This document shows, piece after piece, positions 51,152 through 59,434 of a stretch of DNA of 64,000 nt; position 1 is the stretch's first letter; each line of letters starts with the position of its first letter. The notes below the pieces were generated by a model that did not search any database, was not told where the DNA came from, and was given only the letters and a program-made list of their open reading frames with translations. Made by a program: the position numbers and the translations under genes. The DNA is taken from NCBI GenBank assembly GCA_015055655.1, contig SVHW01000001.1, forward strand, positions 141,465 through 205,464. The letters are read 5' to 3'. This stretch comes from Clostridiales bacterium. Its GTDB lineage: Bacteria; Bacillota; Clostridia; Christensenellales; Borkfalkiaceae.

Positions 51152-51394
51152 TCAACAATATAGTTTCCCCGACAATTTTGCCTGCAACCAATCCTCCCAC
51201 GACATTACGCGTGTACCACACATTGCCGCCGCTGCAAAACACGTTACGTTCCCCTCGAAATAGATTCCCCAATCAATAATAATTTCGTGATACGGATAAT
51301 CATCTCTTATATTGCCTGTATAGCCGTGTTCTTCCAACCATTTCAACTTCTCTTTTCTTTCCTCTTTGTTGCCTACGTTTACCAAATACTGCAT
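51152..51394 (-). CDS. 80-residue protein of unknown function under riboswitch control
   Basis: The protein reads MQYLVNVGNKEERKEKLKWL, then HGYTGN, DYPYHEIIIDWGIYFEGN, TCFAAAAMCGTRVMSWEDWL. The pattern of an aromatic beta segment followed by an SWEDWL helix resembles small phage-type hypothetical proteins, but I recognise no named family. AGAGGTG lies 5 nt before the ATG, so translation is likely. It is the only gene between the SAM-type riboswitch terminator and the uraA promoter, so methionine or SAM status should control it. Confidence 0.7.
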   Translation of the reverse strand: MQYLVNVGNKEERKEKLKWLEEHGYTGNIRDDYPYHEIIIDWGIYFEGNVTCFAAAAMCGTRVMSWEDWLQAKLSGKLYC

Positions 51395-51430
51395 AAAAAC
51401 ACCTCTTTATTTTTTATTCCACAAAGAGGC

Positions 51431-51462
51431 AAAAAAGAAAACCCATCGAAAAGACGGGTTTT
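51431..51462 (-). terminator. Riboswitch expression-platform terminator
   Basis: AAAACCCGTC/GATGGGTTTT with a UUUUUU tail on the minus strand. The 5' arm ACCCGTC can instead pair with GATGGGT (51474-51480) at the end of the aptamer, giving an antiterminator. This predicts an OFF switch. Confidence 0.8.
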
Positions 51463-51469
51463 GCGCGCG

Positions 51470-51560
51470 TATTACCCATCCTCCAAGCTTTAGCACCTTG
51501 CCCAACGGGTAGGTTGCTGTGTAGTCAACGGGCTTGTCCCTCGTACACTCTTTATGGTGT
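51470..51560 (-). ncRNA. SAM-family riboswitch (SAM-I/IV-like variant)
   Basis: The minus-strand leader carries the S-box-type core in order: GAGGGACAAGCCCGTTGA, then CAGCAACCT, then AAGGTGCTAAAGC. These match GAGGGA..GCCC..TGA, GCAACC and AGGTGCTAA of SAM-I and SAM-I/IV riboswitches. The terminator and alternative antiterminator follow directly. The closing P1 stem is short and imperfect, as in variant classes. It controls the 80-residue gene at 51152-51394. Confidence 0.8.
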
Positions 51561-51564
51561 CTTA

Positions 51565-51593
51565 ATTATAACCGAATACAATTCATTTGTCAA
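51565..51593 (-). promoter_or_regulatory. Consensus promoter of the riboswitch transcript
   Basis: On the minus strand TTGACA (51588-51593), 17 nt, TATAAT (51565-51570), a perfect sigma-A promoter placed just before the aptamer. Confidence 0.87.
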
Positions 51594-51599
51594 GCATTT

Positions 51600-51929
51600 T
51601 TACTGTTGCGGCACAACTGCGTAAAAACACAAATCTTCCTCGCCAACGTTGATAAGAGTGTGTTCGCTACCCTTAGGGCAATGATGACAATCGCCCGCCG
51701 ATAAATATTCTTCCACGCCGTCACAAACCGCTTTGCCTGTGCCGGATAAAATAAAAATCGTTTCCGACGTAGGCACGTGTCTATGCAAACCGATAGACGA
51801 GCCTTTTGCAAGTTTCCCACGCAAAATCTTATTCTTTTCATCTACGAACATATTGGCAATTAACGCGCCGTCGCCGCCGTAGAAATTTTGCAGCTCCTTT
51901 TCCTGTATTGCATCAAATTTTATAAGCAT
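51600..51929 (-). CDS. Cupin-domain protein
   Basis: A 109-residue single-domain cupin. The two motifs are visible: GLHRHVPTSETIFILSGTG (metal-binding His/His/Glu) and GDCHHCPKGSEHTLINVGEEDL. Such proteins bind metal and may be small-molecule sensors, isomerases or dioxygenases; no substrate can be inferred. The ATG at 51929 lies about 8 nt after AAGGAG and overlaps the end of the preceding gene by 10 bp. It is last in a three-gene cluster. Confidence 0.85.
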   Translation of the reverse strand: MLIKFDAIQEKELQNFYGGDGALIANMFVDEKNKILRGKLAKGSSIGLHRHVPTSETIFILSGTGKAVCDGVEEYLSAGDCHHCPKGSEHTLINVGEEDLCFYAVVPQQ

Positions 51930-52663
51930 TTTTCTCTCTCCTTTTCCAACGACTGTTTCCAATCCTTCACTTCTTCTTCCGTCGCCTTACACAAAATCCT
52001 CTTCGTATTATTCGTATCACAAGGCGCATCGTCATCGCCGCAAAAACGAACGCTATCTACGTACACGATTTGTCTGGTGTTTCTTCTACCCATATATACC
52101 CAAACGTAATCGCCCGCCTTTGTCGTCTTGGAAACGTCCACGTACCAATAATTGCAGCCTTTATATCCTTGTGGACTGACACCGACGCATAAATACTTTC
52201 CCTTCTTCTTTTCAAAACGCGCAAACGCTGCGTAATATTCTTCCCGTAAGCTTGCCGCAAAACGCGCAATTTCTTCACGATGTAATATTATGGAATACAC
52301 ACCGCCTAAAAAAGAAGTAGCCGAACGCATTAAAATCCGCAAGACCATTGCGCAATCGTGTCTGCGACGTTCTTCACGAGAAACTTCTTTGCCATTTTCC
52401 GTATACGGATAAAAATCTACGGCAAGCCCCACGTTTTCAAACGATAAACTTCTTTCTTTTCCATAACCGCCTGCTAGGAAACGAAACATTGAAAATATCC
52501 AATTTTCCAATTCTTCACGTAAAAATTTTTTATCAGTGTTTTGATAAGAAACGTATTCGTTATGAATCCGTATTTCCGTTTGAGCGTACGTATCTTTCGC
52601 AAAAACGCCTAAAGGCAACACGGAAAAGGAGAATTCCGTCCCATTTTGTTCTAACGCCGCCAT
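51920..52663 (-). CDS. Two-domain hypothetical protein, WapI-like N-terminus possible
   Basis: The 247-residue protein has a beta-rich N-terminal part (about residues 1-150), with alternating strands and a NYVSYQNTDKKF-like surface region. A C-terminal domain (about 155-240) contains YLCVGVSPQGYKGCNYWYVD, GDYVWVYMGRRNTRQIVYVD and TNNTKRILCKATEEE. The second domain resembles a module at the end of several Firmicutes hypothetical proteins, where a positively charged strand is followed by KTKRIIRK. The N-terminal part may be WapI-like, but this is weak. No catalytic residues are evident. It is 1 bp from the TIGR04076 gene. Confidence 0.7.
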   Translation of the reverse strand: MAALEQNGTEFSFSVLPLGVFAKDTYAQTEIRIHNEYVSYQNTDKKFLREELENWIFSMFRFLAGGYGKERSLSFENVGLAVDFYPYTENGKEVSREERRRHDCAMVLRILMRSATSFLGGVYSIILHREEIARFAASLREEYYAAFARFEKKKGKYLCVGVSPQGYKGCNYWYVDVSKTTKAGDYVWVYMGRRNTRQIVYVDSVRFCGDDDAPCDTNNTKRILCKATEEEVKDWKQSLEKEREKCL

Positions 52664-52664
52664 A

Positions 52665-52973
52665 TTACATATTCTCCTCTACTCGTTCAAGATAAAAACT
52701 AACGGGACGAAACCCATCGTTACAAGAAATCATTGCCGAATAGGGATTTTTCATCCAACCGTCGAAGAAATTACCCTCGCCGTGCGCAAGCTTTTTCACG
52801 AACGGTGCAACGCTATCCCACGCGCTTTCGCAAAATCCTTCAGGGCGTTCCCCAAAAGAGAAAAAAGTCTGCCCAATACGAATATCACAGGTATGTTCTA
52901 TCGGGTTTTCAAATTTTTCCATCAATTCTTTATATTCTGTTTGCATCATTGCCGTAATCTTAATTTTATACAT
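52665..52973 (-). CDS. TIGR04076 family protein
   Basis: The 102-residue protein fits TIGR04076: MYKIKITAM start, a CDIRIGQTFFSFG strand pair, the hallmark PEGFCESAWDSVAPFVKKLAHG, and SCNDGFRPVSFYLERV at the end. The function is unknown. The TATAAT box ends only 6 nt before the ATG, so the transcript should begin at the start codon; no Shine-Dalgarno is present. It leads a three-gene set with the two-domain protein and the cupin. Confidence 0.85.
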   Translation of the reverse strand: MYKIKITAMMQTEYKELMEKFENPIEHTCDIRIGQTFFSFGERPEGFCESAWDSVAPFVKKLAHGEGNFFDGWMKNPYSAMISCNDGFRPVSFYLERVEENM

Positions 52974-52979
52974 ACGTTC

Positions 52980-53008
52980 ATTATAGTATATAAGCTATTT
53001 ATTGTCAA
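52980..53008 (-). promoter_or_regulatory. Consensus promoter giving a leaderless TIGR04076 message
   Basis: On the minus strand TTGACA (53003-53008), 17 nt, TATAAT (52980-52985), then six bases and ATG (52973). Confidence 0.85.
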
Positions 53009-53068
53009 GATTTCATTGAATTTTTTTCTTGTAAAAGTGGAATACTTTTGAAAAAAGGAGCAATGATA

Positions 53069-56000
53069 ATGAAAACAACAATGGACGGAAACGCGGCGGC
53101 AAGTTACGTGTCATACGCCTTTTCAGAATTGGCAATTATTTACCCGATAACCCCTTCCACTCCTATGGCGGAACTCGCCGACGAGCAAGCAACAAAAAAC
53201 GCGCCCAACCTCTTTGGGGGCGTACCGAAAGTGGTACAAATGCAATCGGAAAGCGGCGTTGCCGGGGCTTTACACGGCGCGCTTACCTGCGGCGCGCTTG
53301 CCACCACCTATACGTGTAGCCAAGGCTTGCTGCTGATGCAACCGAATATGTATAAAATTGCGGGCGAATTATTGCCCACGGTAATCCACGTCAGCGCAAG
53401 AGCGCTCTCCACACACGCACTTAGCATCTTCGGCGACCACCAAGACGTGATGGCTTGCAGACAAACGGGATTTGCCTTTCTTTGTTCATCTTCCGTGCAA
53501 GAAGTAATGGACTTCGCGCTTATCGCGCATTTAGCCACCTTGCGCTCCAGCGTACCTTTCGTTCATTTTTTTGACGGTTTTCGAACCTCGCACGAAATAA
53601 CGAGCATTGATAAAATAGAATACGATGAAATGCGCTCTTTATTAAACGAAGACGATATCTCCCGTTTCCGTTCTCGCGCGCTCAGTTCAAAGCAGCCGAC
53701 ACAACGCGGTACGGCGCAAAACGGAGATATCTATTTCCAAAACAGAGAGGCCTCCAATCCGTACTATCTCGCCACCCCAAGCATCGTACAAGATACGATG
53801 GATAAGGTCGCTACCGTTACGGGAAGAACGTACCGTTTATTTGATTACGTTGGCGCGCCCGACGCCGAACGCGTCGTCGTTATTATGGGCAGCGGCGCGT
53901 CCGTTATGGAAGAAACGGCAGAACGTATGCAAGCAAACGACGAAAAGGTAGGCGTGATTAAAGTACGTTTATACCGACCTTTTTGCGTCAATGCCTTTAT
54001 CGAGGCTCTACCCAAAAGCTGTAAAAAAATCGCCGTTTTGGATAGAACAAAAGAAAGCGGCAGCGTAGGTGAACCATTATACGTAGACGTGTGCGCCGCC
54101 TTAGCGGAAAAAGGACGCTCCGATATCCGCGTTGTTGGAGGAAGATACGGATTAAGCTCTAAAGATTTCACCCCTTCAATGTGTTACGCCGTTTTTGAAA
54201 ATTTGAAACAAGCACAACCTAAAAATCATTTTACGGTTGGCATTGACGACGACGTAACGCATACTTCTTTGGATTGTTCTAAAAGAATCCACTTGGATTT
54301 TCAAAACGGAATCGCCTGTAAATTTTACGGATTAGGCTCTGACGGAACGGTAGGTTCAAATAAAAATTCGATAAAAATCATCGGCAATCACACCGAACTT
54401 TTCGTGCAAGGATACTTTTGCTACGATTCACGAAAATCCGGCGGTTCAACCGTATCCCATGTTCGTTTTTCAAACAAACCGATACGCGCGTCCTATCTCA
54501 TAGACAACGCCGATTTCGTCGCGTGTCATAACCCCTCTTATCTTTCCCGATTTGATATGCTATCCGATTGTAAAGACAACGGCGTTTTCTTATTAAATTG
54601 CCCGTGTAAAAATCAAGAGGAGTTAGAAAACTTTTTACCTAACAAGGTCAAAAGACAAATCGCAAAAAAACGTTTACGCTGTTTTATTATAGACGCTACA
54701 AAAATCGCCAACGACGTGGGATTAAACGGTAGAACGGGCACGATTATGCAAGCAGCGTTCTTTCTATTAAACCCCACTTTGTTGCCTTATGCGCTCGCAA
54801 AAAAATATTTAATTGAAGAAGTGACTAAATTATTTGCCAAAAAAGGCGACAGCGTGGTACAGATGAACGTTTGCGCAATTGAACGTACGGAAAACGCTGT
54901 GTGGGAAACGTGCTATCCTGCCACTTGGAGAAATTTGTCCGATGAAAAATCGACGTCTACAAAAACGACAAACTATTTCGACGATTTTATTCAACCCGTC
55001 TTATCTTTGCGTGGCGATACGTTACCCGTTTCCGCTTTTTCGCCTGACGGTCACGTAAAAACCGGGACGACAAAATTAGAAAAACACGGCGTCCCTTTCG
55101 AGTTACCGCGTTGGATTGGCGAAAATTGTATTCAATGCAATCAATGTTCCTTTTCCTGTCCTCACGCCTGCATCCGTCCTATCCTTATTAACGATAACGC
55201 TCTTTCTCCGCAATCCTTTATAACCGTTCCCGCAAAAGGCATAGAAAACACCCGTTTCCGCATCCAAGTCTCCCCACGAGATTGTATGGGTTGCGGCGTT
55301 TGCGCCAACGTATGTCCAGCAAAAGAAAAAGCGCTGATAATGCAGCCCAACAATGAACTACTGCCCCAAGAAGACGAAAATTGGAACTACGCGCAAAACG
55401 TTCCTCAAAGACTTACCCTGCCCTTTTCACGAAACAGCGTTAAAGGAAGCCAATTTTATCCGCCGTTATTCGAATTCTCTTACGCTTGTTCGGGTTGCGG
55501 TGAAACGGCGTATATTAAACTGTTAACGCAGCTGTTTGGCGAACGGATGCTCATCGCCAACGCCACGGGTTGTTCCTCTATTTACGGCGGTTCTGCCCCC
55601 ACTTGCCCTTATACGACAAATAGCGACGGACACGGACCTGCTTGGGCAAATTCATTATTTGAAGACAACGCAGAATTCGGCTTAGGTATGCGTCTTGCCC
55701 ACGACGTTAAAAAAGACGAATCTCAATCCGTATGGATAATTGGCGGAGACGGCTGGGCGTACGATATAGGTTTTGGCGGCTTGGACCACGTACTTTCTAC
55801 GTCTTCTAATGTCAACGTACTCGTCCTTGACTCGGAAGTATATTCCAACACGGGCGGACAACGTTCCAAAGCCACCCCACTTGGCGCTGTTACGCGGTTT
55901 GCAAGTAGCGGAAAAAGAAACAAGAAAAAAGATTTGGGATTAATGGCAATGACCTACGGCCACGTTTACGTCGCGCAAGTCGCTTTAGGCGCGAATCGAC

Positions 56001-56374
56001 AACACTTGATAAACGCATTTACGGAAGCGGAAGCGTACGACGGGCCATCGCTTATTATTGCTTATTCACCTTGTATTTCACACGGCTTTACTATGCGTAA
56101 AAGTGTTGAAGAAGAAAAACTCGCCGTTGATACGGGGCATTGGTTATTATATCGATATAATCCTTTGCTAAAAAAAGAAAATAAAAATCCGTTTCATTTA
56201 GACAGCCCTGCACCAAAGAAAAAATTGATAGAATTATACGAACGCGAAGGCCGTTTTTCCCTTTTACAAAAAACGAATCCTATCGCGGCACAAAAATTAT
56301 TGCAAGACGCTGAAAACGCAATAAAAGAAAAATACGAGTTTTATCAAAAATTATCCAGCTTATTACAACCATAA
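53069..56374 (+). CDS. nifJ: Pyruvate:ferredoxin (flavodoxin) oxidoreductase
   Basis: Oxidises pyruvate to acetyl-CoA and CO2 and reduces ferredoxin. The 1101-residue single-chain enzyme has all domains: I (MKTTMDGNAAASYVSYAFSELA, YPITPSTPMAE), II, III, the EKR linker, and a domain with two 4Fe-4S motifs (CIQCNQCSFSCPHACIRP, CMGCGVCANVCPAKEKAL). The TPP domain has CSGCGETAY, GGDGWAYDIGFGGLDH and SNTGGQRSKATPLG. ATG at 53069 is 8 nt after AAGGAG, better spaced than 53048 or 53063. It has its own terminator. It marks an anaerobe. Confidence 0.96.
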   Translation: MKTTMDGNAAASYVSYAFSELAIIYPITPSTPMAELADEQATKNAPNLFGGVPKVVQMQSESGVAGALHGALTCGALATTYTCSQGLLLMQPNMYKIAGELLPTVIHVSARALSTHALSIFGDHQDVMACRQTGFAFLCSSSVQEVMDFALIAHLATLRSSVPFVHFFDGFRTSHEITSIDKIEYDEMRSLLNEDDISRFRSRALSSKQPTQRGTAQNGDIYFQNREASNPYYLATPSIVQDTMDKVATVTGRTYRLFDYVGAPDAERVVVIMGSGASVMEETAERMQANDEKVGVIKVRLYRPFCVNAFIEALPKSCKKIAVLDRTKESGSVGEPLYVDVCAALAEKGRSDIRVVGGRYGLSSKDFTPSMCYAVFENLKQAQPKNHFTVGIDDDVTHTSLDCSKRIHLDFQNGIACKFYGLGSDGTVGSNKNSIKIIGNHTELFVQGYFCYDSRKSGGSTVSHVRFSNKPIRASYLIDNADFVACHNPSYLSRFDMLSDCKDNGVFLLNCPCKNQEELENFLPNKVKRQIAKKRLRCFIIDATKIANDVGLNGRTGTIMQAAFFLLNPTLLPYALAKKYLIEEVTKLFAKKGDSVVQMNVCAIERTENAVWETCYPATWRNLSDEKSTSTKTTNYFDDFIQPVLSLRGDTLPVSAFSPDGHVKTGTTKLEKHGVPFELPRWIGENCIQCNQCSFSCPHACIRPILINDNALSPQSFITVPAKGIENTRFRIQVSPRDCMGCGVCANVCPAKEKALIMQPNNELLPQEDENWNYAQNVPQRLTLPFSRNSVKGSQFYPPLFEFSYACSGCGETAYIKLLTQLFGERMLIANATGCSSIYGGSAPTCPYTTNSDGHGPAWANSLFEDNAEFGLGMRLAHDVKKDESQSVWIIGGDGWAYDIGFGGLDHVLSTSSNVNVLVLDSEVYSNTGGQRSKATPLGAVTRFASSGKRNKKKDLGLMAMTYGHVYVAQVALGANRQHLINAFTEAEAYDGPSLIIAYSPCISHGFTMRKSVEEEKLAVDTGHWLLYRYNPLLKKENKNPFHLDSPAPKKKLIELYEREGRFSLLQKTNPIAAQKLLQDAENAIKEKYEFYQKLSSLLQP

Positions 56375-56380
56375 CGAAAA

Positions 56381-56407
56381 AACAGCCGCATTTAACGGCT
56401 GTTTTTT
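56381..56407. terminator. Terminator after nifJ
   Basis: AACAGCCG/CGGCTGTT is followed by a T-run on the plus strand, 6 bp after the nifJ stop. It also lies just downstream of the minus-strand AlbA_2 gene. Confidence 0.85.
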
Positions 56408-57815
56408 ATTGTATTTTATAGTTATTTCTATCCTCTAATTTGTATTTATTCCCGTCAGCCGTCACGATGCCAGATTGCATCAACAACGCCAAAATCTCCT
56501 TTACGTCTATCGAAGGCAAACGGAGCGCCGAAGAAATCTCTCCTACCGTCGCGTTTATACGATTGGTTAGAAATTCAATGATTGCGCGGTGTTCTTCTTC
56601 TCCCAAGCTTGCTTTTCCCGCTTTAGATTTTATGGAATTTTTCTTTCGAATATTATATTCAAACGGTAAAATTACGCTAACACGATTCAAGCGCGCGTTT
56701 TCCCGTATGACGGGTACTCCACGCCCGTTTCTGCCCCATAACGACAAGATGTTTGGAATACCGCTACCAATACCGTTTCCATGCCCCACGTATTGAAACA
56801 ACCGCAATATTCCAACGTTTCTGGGATTAGAAACACCGCCAATTTTTGCCTTTTCAACCTGCACACGAAACCCACCCGGGTTGGAAAATTCTATTTCCGT
56901 TTTTTTGCAAGTTATATATACGCCGCTTTTTGCTTGATAATCCGCGTTCACCAAACAATTGATTAACGCTTCCGTAGCCGCCTCCACCGCCTTTTCGTCC
57001 AAATCGTTTAATCGCTGCGCGAGACGAGAGTTCGTGATTGTAAAAAAGGAAAATACGTTTTTGTTCGTTTCTTTATCAACGTTTGATTTTGCTCGTTCAT
57101 CAAAACGTAAATGAAAATTGGGATAATATTCTTTAATTTTATCCACTTTGCCAAACATCAATAACCCTGCGCCCGTCGGCCGCAATATCCCTTGCGCGTC
57201 TTTCGCTATTATCCCCAATTTCTCTAAAAACGTTTGCTTGTCAAAGGATGCAAGCGCGCTATAAGGTTTGTTATTAAATAATTCCAATCGATACGCCTCC
57301 ACGGAAGCCTCGTCCAAAAAATCAAACGTCGCGCTTGCAAGCGGTTGCATATCACGCGTCTTAGCTTTCGATTGCGTTATCATTTCCCGAACGGTAGTCT
57401 CCGGGCATCGATAATCCCCTTCGCCGTTACGTTGATAACTACCCAGATACGGGTCTGTACCAATATATATTGGTCTATCTTGTTTCGATGCGCGCGGCAC
57501 GGTAATCGCAATAAATCGGCTGTCGTCTTCTCCAATAATTTTAACGTGTTTTTTTGTTAAAATATTTGCGCTTACCTTATTCGTATCGTTAATAATCTTC
57601 CAAAATTCTTCCAATAGCTGTTCTGGATTTTGCAATTTTACTGGATGTAGGCTTTTGTCTTTTTCTTCCCGAACGCCCAATAAGATAATACCGCCAAGCG
57701 TATTTGCAAAAGCCGAATACGTTTCCCAAATGCTTTTCGGCAATCCACCCAGCGCCTTTTTGGCTTCTATACGATTGTTTTCACGGTAGTTTTCCACCTT
57801 TTTTAAATCAATCAT
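56406..57815 (-). CDS. AlbA_2 (Schlafen-type) domain transcriptional regulator / ATP-binding protein
   Basis: The 469-residue protein has an N-terminal AlbA_2 domain (ENNRIEAKKALGGLPKSIWETYSAFANTLGGIILLGVRE) and a central region ending in a GHKL-like ATP-binding module (AATEALINCLVNADY, FSNPGGFRVQVEKAKIGGVSNPRN, GHGNGIGSGIPNI). A C-terminal winged helix lies at about residues 410-460 (EEEHRAIIEFLTNRINATVGEISSALRL). Such proteins are widespread and often sit in variable genome regions; a role in stress or defence regulation is possible but unproven. AGGTGAT precedes the ATG. It appears monocistronic. Confidence 0.88.
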   Translation of the reverse strand: MIDLKKVENYRENNRIEAKKALGGLPKSIWETYSAFANTLGGIILLGVREEKDKSLHPVKLQNPEQLLEEFWKIINDTNKVSANILTKKHVKIIGEDDSRFIAITVPRASKQDRPIYIGTDPYLGSYQRNGEGDYRCPETTVREMITQSKAKTRDMQPLASATFDFLDEASVEAYRLELFNNKPYSALASFDKQTFLEKLGIIAKDAQGILRPTGAGLLMFGKVDKIKEYYPNFHLRFDERAKSNVDKETNKNVFSFFTITNSRLAQRLNDLDEKAVEAATEALINCLVNADYQAKSGVYITCKKTEIEFSNPGGFRVQVEKAKIGGVSNPRNVGILRLFQYVGHGNGIGSGIPNILSLWGRNGRGVPVIRENARLNRVSVILPFEYNIRKKNSIKSKAGKASLGEEEHRAIIEFLTNRINATVGEISSALRLPSIDVKEILALLMQSGIVTADGNKYKLEDRNNYKIQ

Positions 57816-57910
57816 TATATCACCTCTTATACATATTATAACGAAAATTCAAATTTTGTCAATAGGCAAAAACGCAACCTTGCTACACGAACGTTTAATT
57901 CTTCCGCGCG

Positions 57911-57975
57911 ATGCACGTATCTCGTTCGTCGCGCGCACACCCGATAACACGGGAACTCTCGCTCTTGCGCTCATA
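57911..57975 (-). repeat. Degenerate tRNA-downstream module after tRNA-Gln
   Basis: Beyond the tRNA-Gln terminator the minus strand carries GCGAGAG, then TATCGGGTGT, which matches the tRNA-Gln T-arm 5' half TTCGGGTGT, then GCGCGCGACGAACGAG. The order matches the tRNA-Val and tRNA-Lys modules. No copy of the tRNA 3' end follows, and there is no tandem repeat. The rest of 57816-58012 shows nothing else. Confidence 0.4.
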
Positions 57976-57976
57976 C

Positions 57977-58013
57977 AAAAACACAGCACACCGTTTTGAT
58001 GTGCTGTGTTTTT
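57977..58013 (-). terminator. Terminator of tRNA-Gln (CTG)
   Basis: The 14-bp arms AAAAACACAGCACA and TGTGCTGTGTTTTT directly adjoin the tRNA 3' end on the minus strand. Confidence 0.82.
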
Positions 58014-58087
58014 GGCTGGGGCGAAGTGATTCGAACACCCGAATGACGGAGTCAGAGTCCGTTGCCTTACCGCTTGGCGACGCCCCA
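58013..58087 (-). tRNA. tRNA-Gln (CTG)
   Basis: A 75-nt cloverleaf with encoded CCA. The acceptor TGGGGCG/CGCCCCA is paired. The anticodon stem ACGGA/TCCGT encloses CTCTGAC, giving CTG. Confidence 0.94.
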
Positions 58088-58247
58088 AAATAATATATTT
58101 ACTTGCGTTATTTTATCAAACTTTCCACCTTTTGGCAAGCGTTTTTATGCGCATTTTTCAAAATTCGAAAAAAAAAGCAAACAACCTCTTTTTTTCGACG
58201 CGGAGAACCTTTTATTATTAAATCAATCAATTTACGGAGAATAACGT

Positions 58248-58787
58248 ATGCTTCTTTCTCAATTGGTAGGGAAAACACTCATTATGGAAAAAACGCCGCG
58301 CGGCGTATGCCGTGGCGTAAGCATTTCTCAAAAAAACAAAACCCTTAAATATCTATTATGTTCAAGCGAAAAAGACGCCTTTAACCACACGAATTTCGTA
58401 TTACCTATCGATGCGTTAGCGTCTTTTTCCGAAAGCGCATTATTTTTATCAAAGTTACGCCCTGTTTTACCAAAATCAAGCATACAAATATCCACGGGTA
58501 TGCCTATTTATAACGCCTCAGGCGATTTTTTAGGCACATTAAAAGACGTGGAATTTCAAAACCAAACAGCTATCCGTCTAATTACCGACTCTGATATTTC
58601 ACACCCGTTTACTGAGGTTGGCGCGCTTTCCGACGCTATTATTTTGCGAAAAGCACAACCGTATCCGTTAGGACAAATTATTCCACATAAAAACGTTTTA
58701 ATAACGAGAAAAATTTTACGCGGCGCGGTTGAAAAACAATCTTTAATAAAACTTACGTTATCCTTACCCCCCTTTTCTATGCGTTAA
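58248..58787 (+). CDS. PRC-barrel-like protein
   Basis: The 179-residue protein reads as two PRC-barrel-type repeats. The first is LLSQLVGKTLIMEKTPRGVCRGVSIS...VLPIDALASF and the second TGMPIYNASGDFLGTLKDVEFQ. A third barrel-like strand set lies in QPYPLGQIIPHKNVLITRKIL. YlmC/YmxH-type proteins of sporulating Firmicutes have one such domain, so this is a longer relative at best. The function is unknown. GGAG lies 8 nt before the ATG. Its stop overlaps the stop of the convergent membrane-protein gene. Confidence 0.75.
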   Translation: MLLSQLVGKTLIMEKTPRGVCRGVSISQKNKTLKYLLCSSEKDAFNHTNFVLPIDALASFSESALFLSKLRPVLPKSSIQISTGMPIYNASGDFLGTLKDVEFQNQTAIRLITDSDISHPFTEVGALSDAIILRKAQPYPLGQIIPHKNVLITRKILRGAVEKQSLIKLTLSLPPFSMR

Positions 58788-59434
58788 ACACCGTATTTTG
58801 CCGCCAATTTTAAAACGCGAGAAAATGCTTCACTTATCAACCGTACGTCTTCGTTGATAAACGTATCTCTCTTTATAAACAACGCAAAAATATTAGATAA
58901 TTCGTCCACCTCAGCGCGTTCGGTAACCGATAAATTTTCTCCACGTAATTTTGCCAAAAGTCTACGCGCGTAAGTAAAACGTAACGTTATCTCCTCCCCG
59001 TTTTCTTGTTCCGCCAATTGCGGTTCGTCGTTTATTGCAGTATGCAATCTTGCCCGAATAAACGTGTTATCCTTTTGAGGCAACGTATATTGCATTTGCC
59101 TAGCCTGATTTTCTTTACGAAGCCTTTTGCGTTTTATGCGCTGCGCCAAACGCCACGCAAAATAGAAAACCGATTGCAAACAACCAAACGTTACGATTAA
59201 CAAAGATATAAACGGAATACTATCTATTGCAATATTGTTCGTATACGCTAAAAAAGACAACACGCCGCCTGCAATTATCAACGCAAACGAAACGGAAACA
59301 GTCCCGCTTTTTAATAAACAAGACAAAACGCAACCAATTATCATTAACGCAATAGAAGACAAAAGAACAATCAGCAACCGTTTATCCTCTAACAAAACCC
59401 AAGAATAAATAAAACAAACGTATTTTTGCAACAT
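58784..59434 (-). CDS. Hypothetical membrane protein
   Basis: A 216-residue protein with about three hydrophobic helices in its first 95 residues (LLIVLLSSIALMIIGCVLS, VSFALIIAGGVLSFLAY, FISLLIVTFGCLQSVFYFAW). A very basic RIKRKRLRKENQAR stretch and a soluble, mostly helical C-terminal domain of about 100 residues follow. The basic stretch after the last helix predicts a cytoplasmic C-terminal domain. No family is recognised. The Shine-Dalgarno AAAGGAGG is itself part of a long hairpin (59435-59480). It lies downstream of addA on the same strand. Confidence 0.75.
   Translation of the reverse strand: MLQKYVCFIYSWVLLEDKRLLIVLLSSIALMIIGCVLSCLLKSGTVSVSFALIIAGGVLSFLAYTNNIAIDSIPFISLLIVTFGCLQSVFYFAWRLAQRIKRKRLRKENQARQMQYTLPQKDNTFIRARLHTAINDEPQLAEQENGEEITLRFTYARRLLAKLRGENLSVTERAEVDELSNIFALFIKRDTFINEDVRLISEAFSRVLKLAAKYGV

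Noticed and set aside
51152-51394. Prophage remnant around the small phage-like protein
   Set aside because: Only this one short gene looks phage-like; no integrase, terminase or structural gene is present.
56406-57815. AlbA_2 gene as part of a defence island
   Set aside because: No restriction, toxin-antitoxin or abortive-infection partner lies beside it; nifJ and tRNA-Gln flank it.
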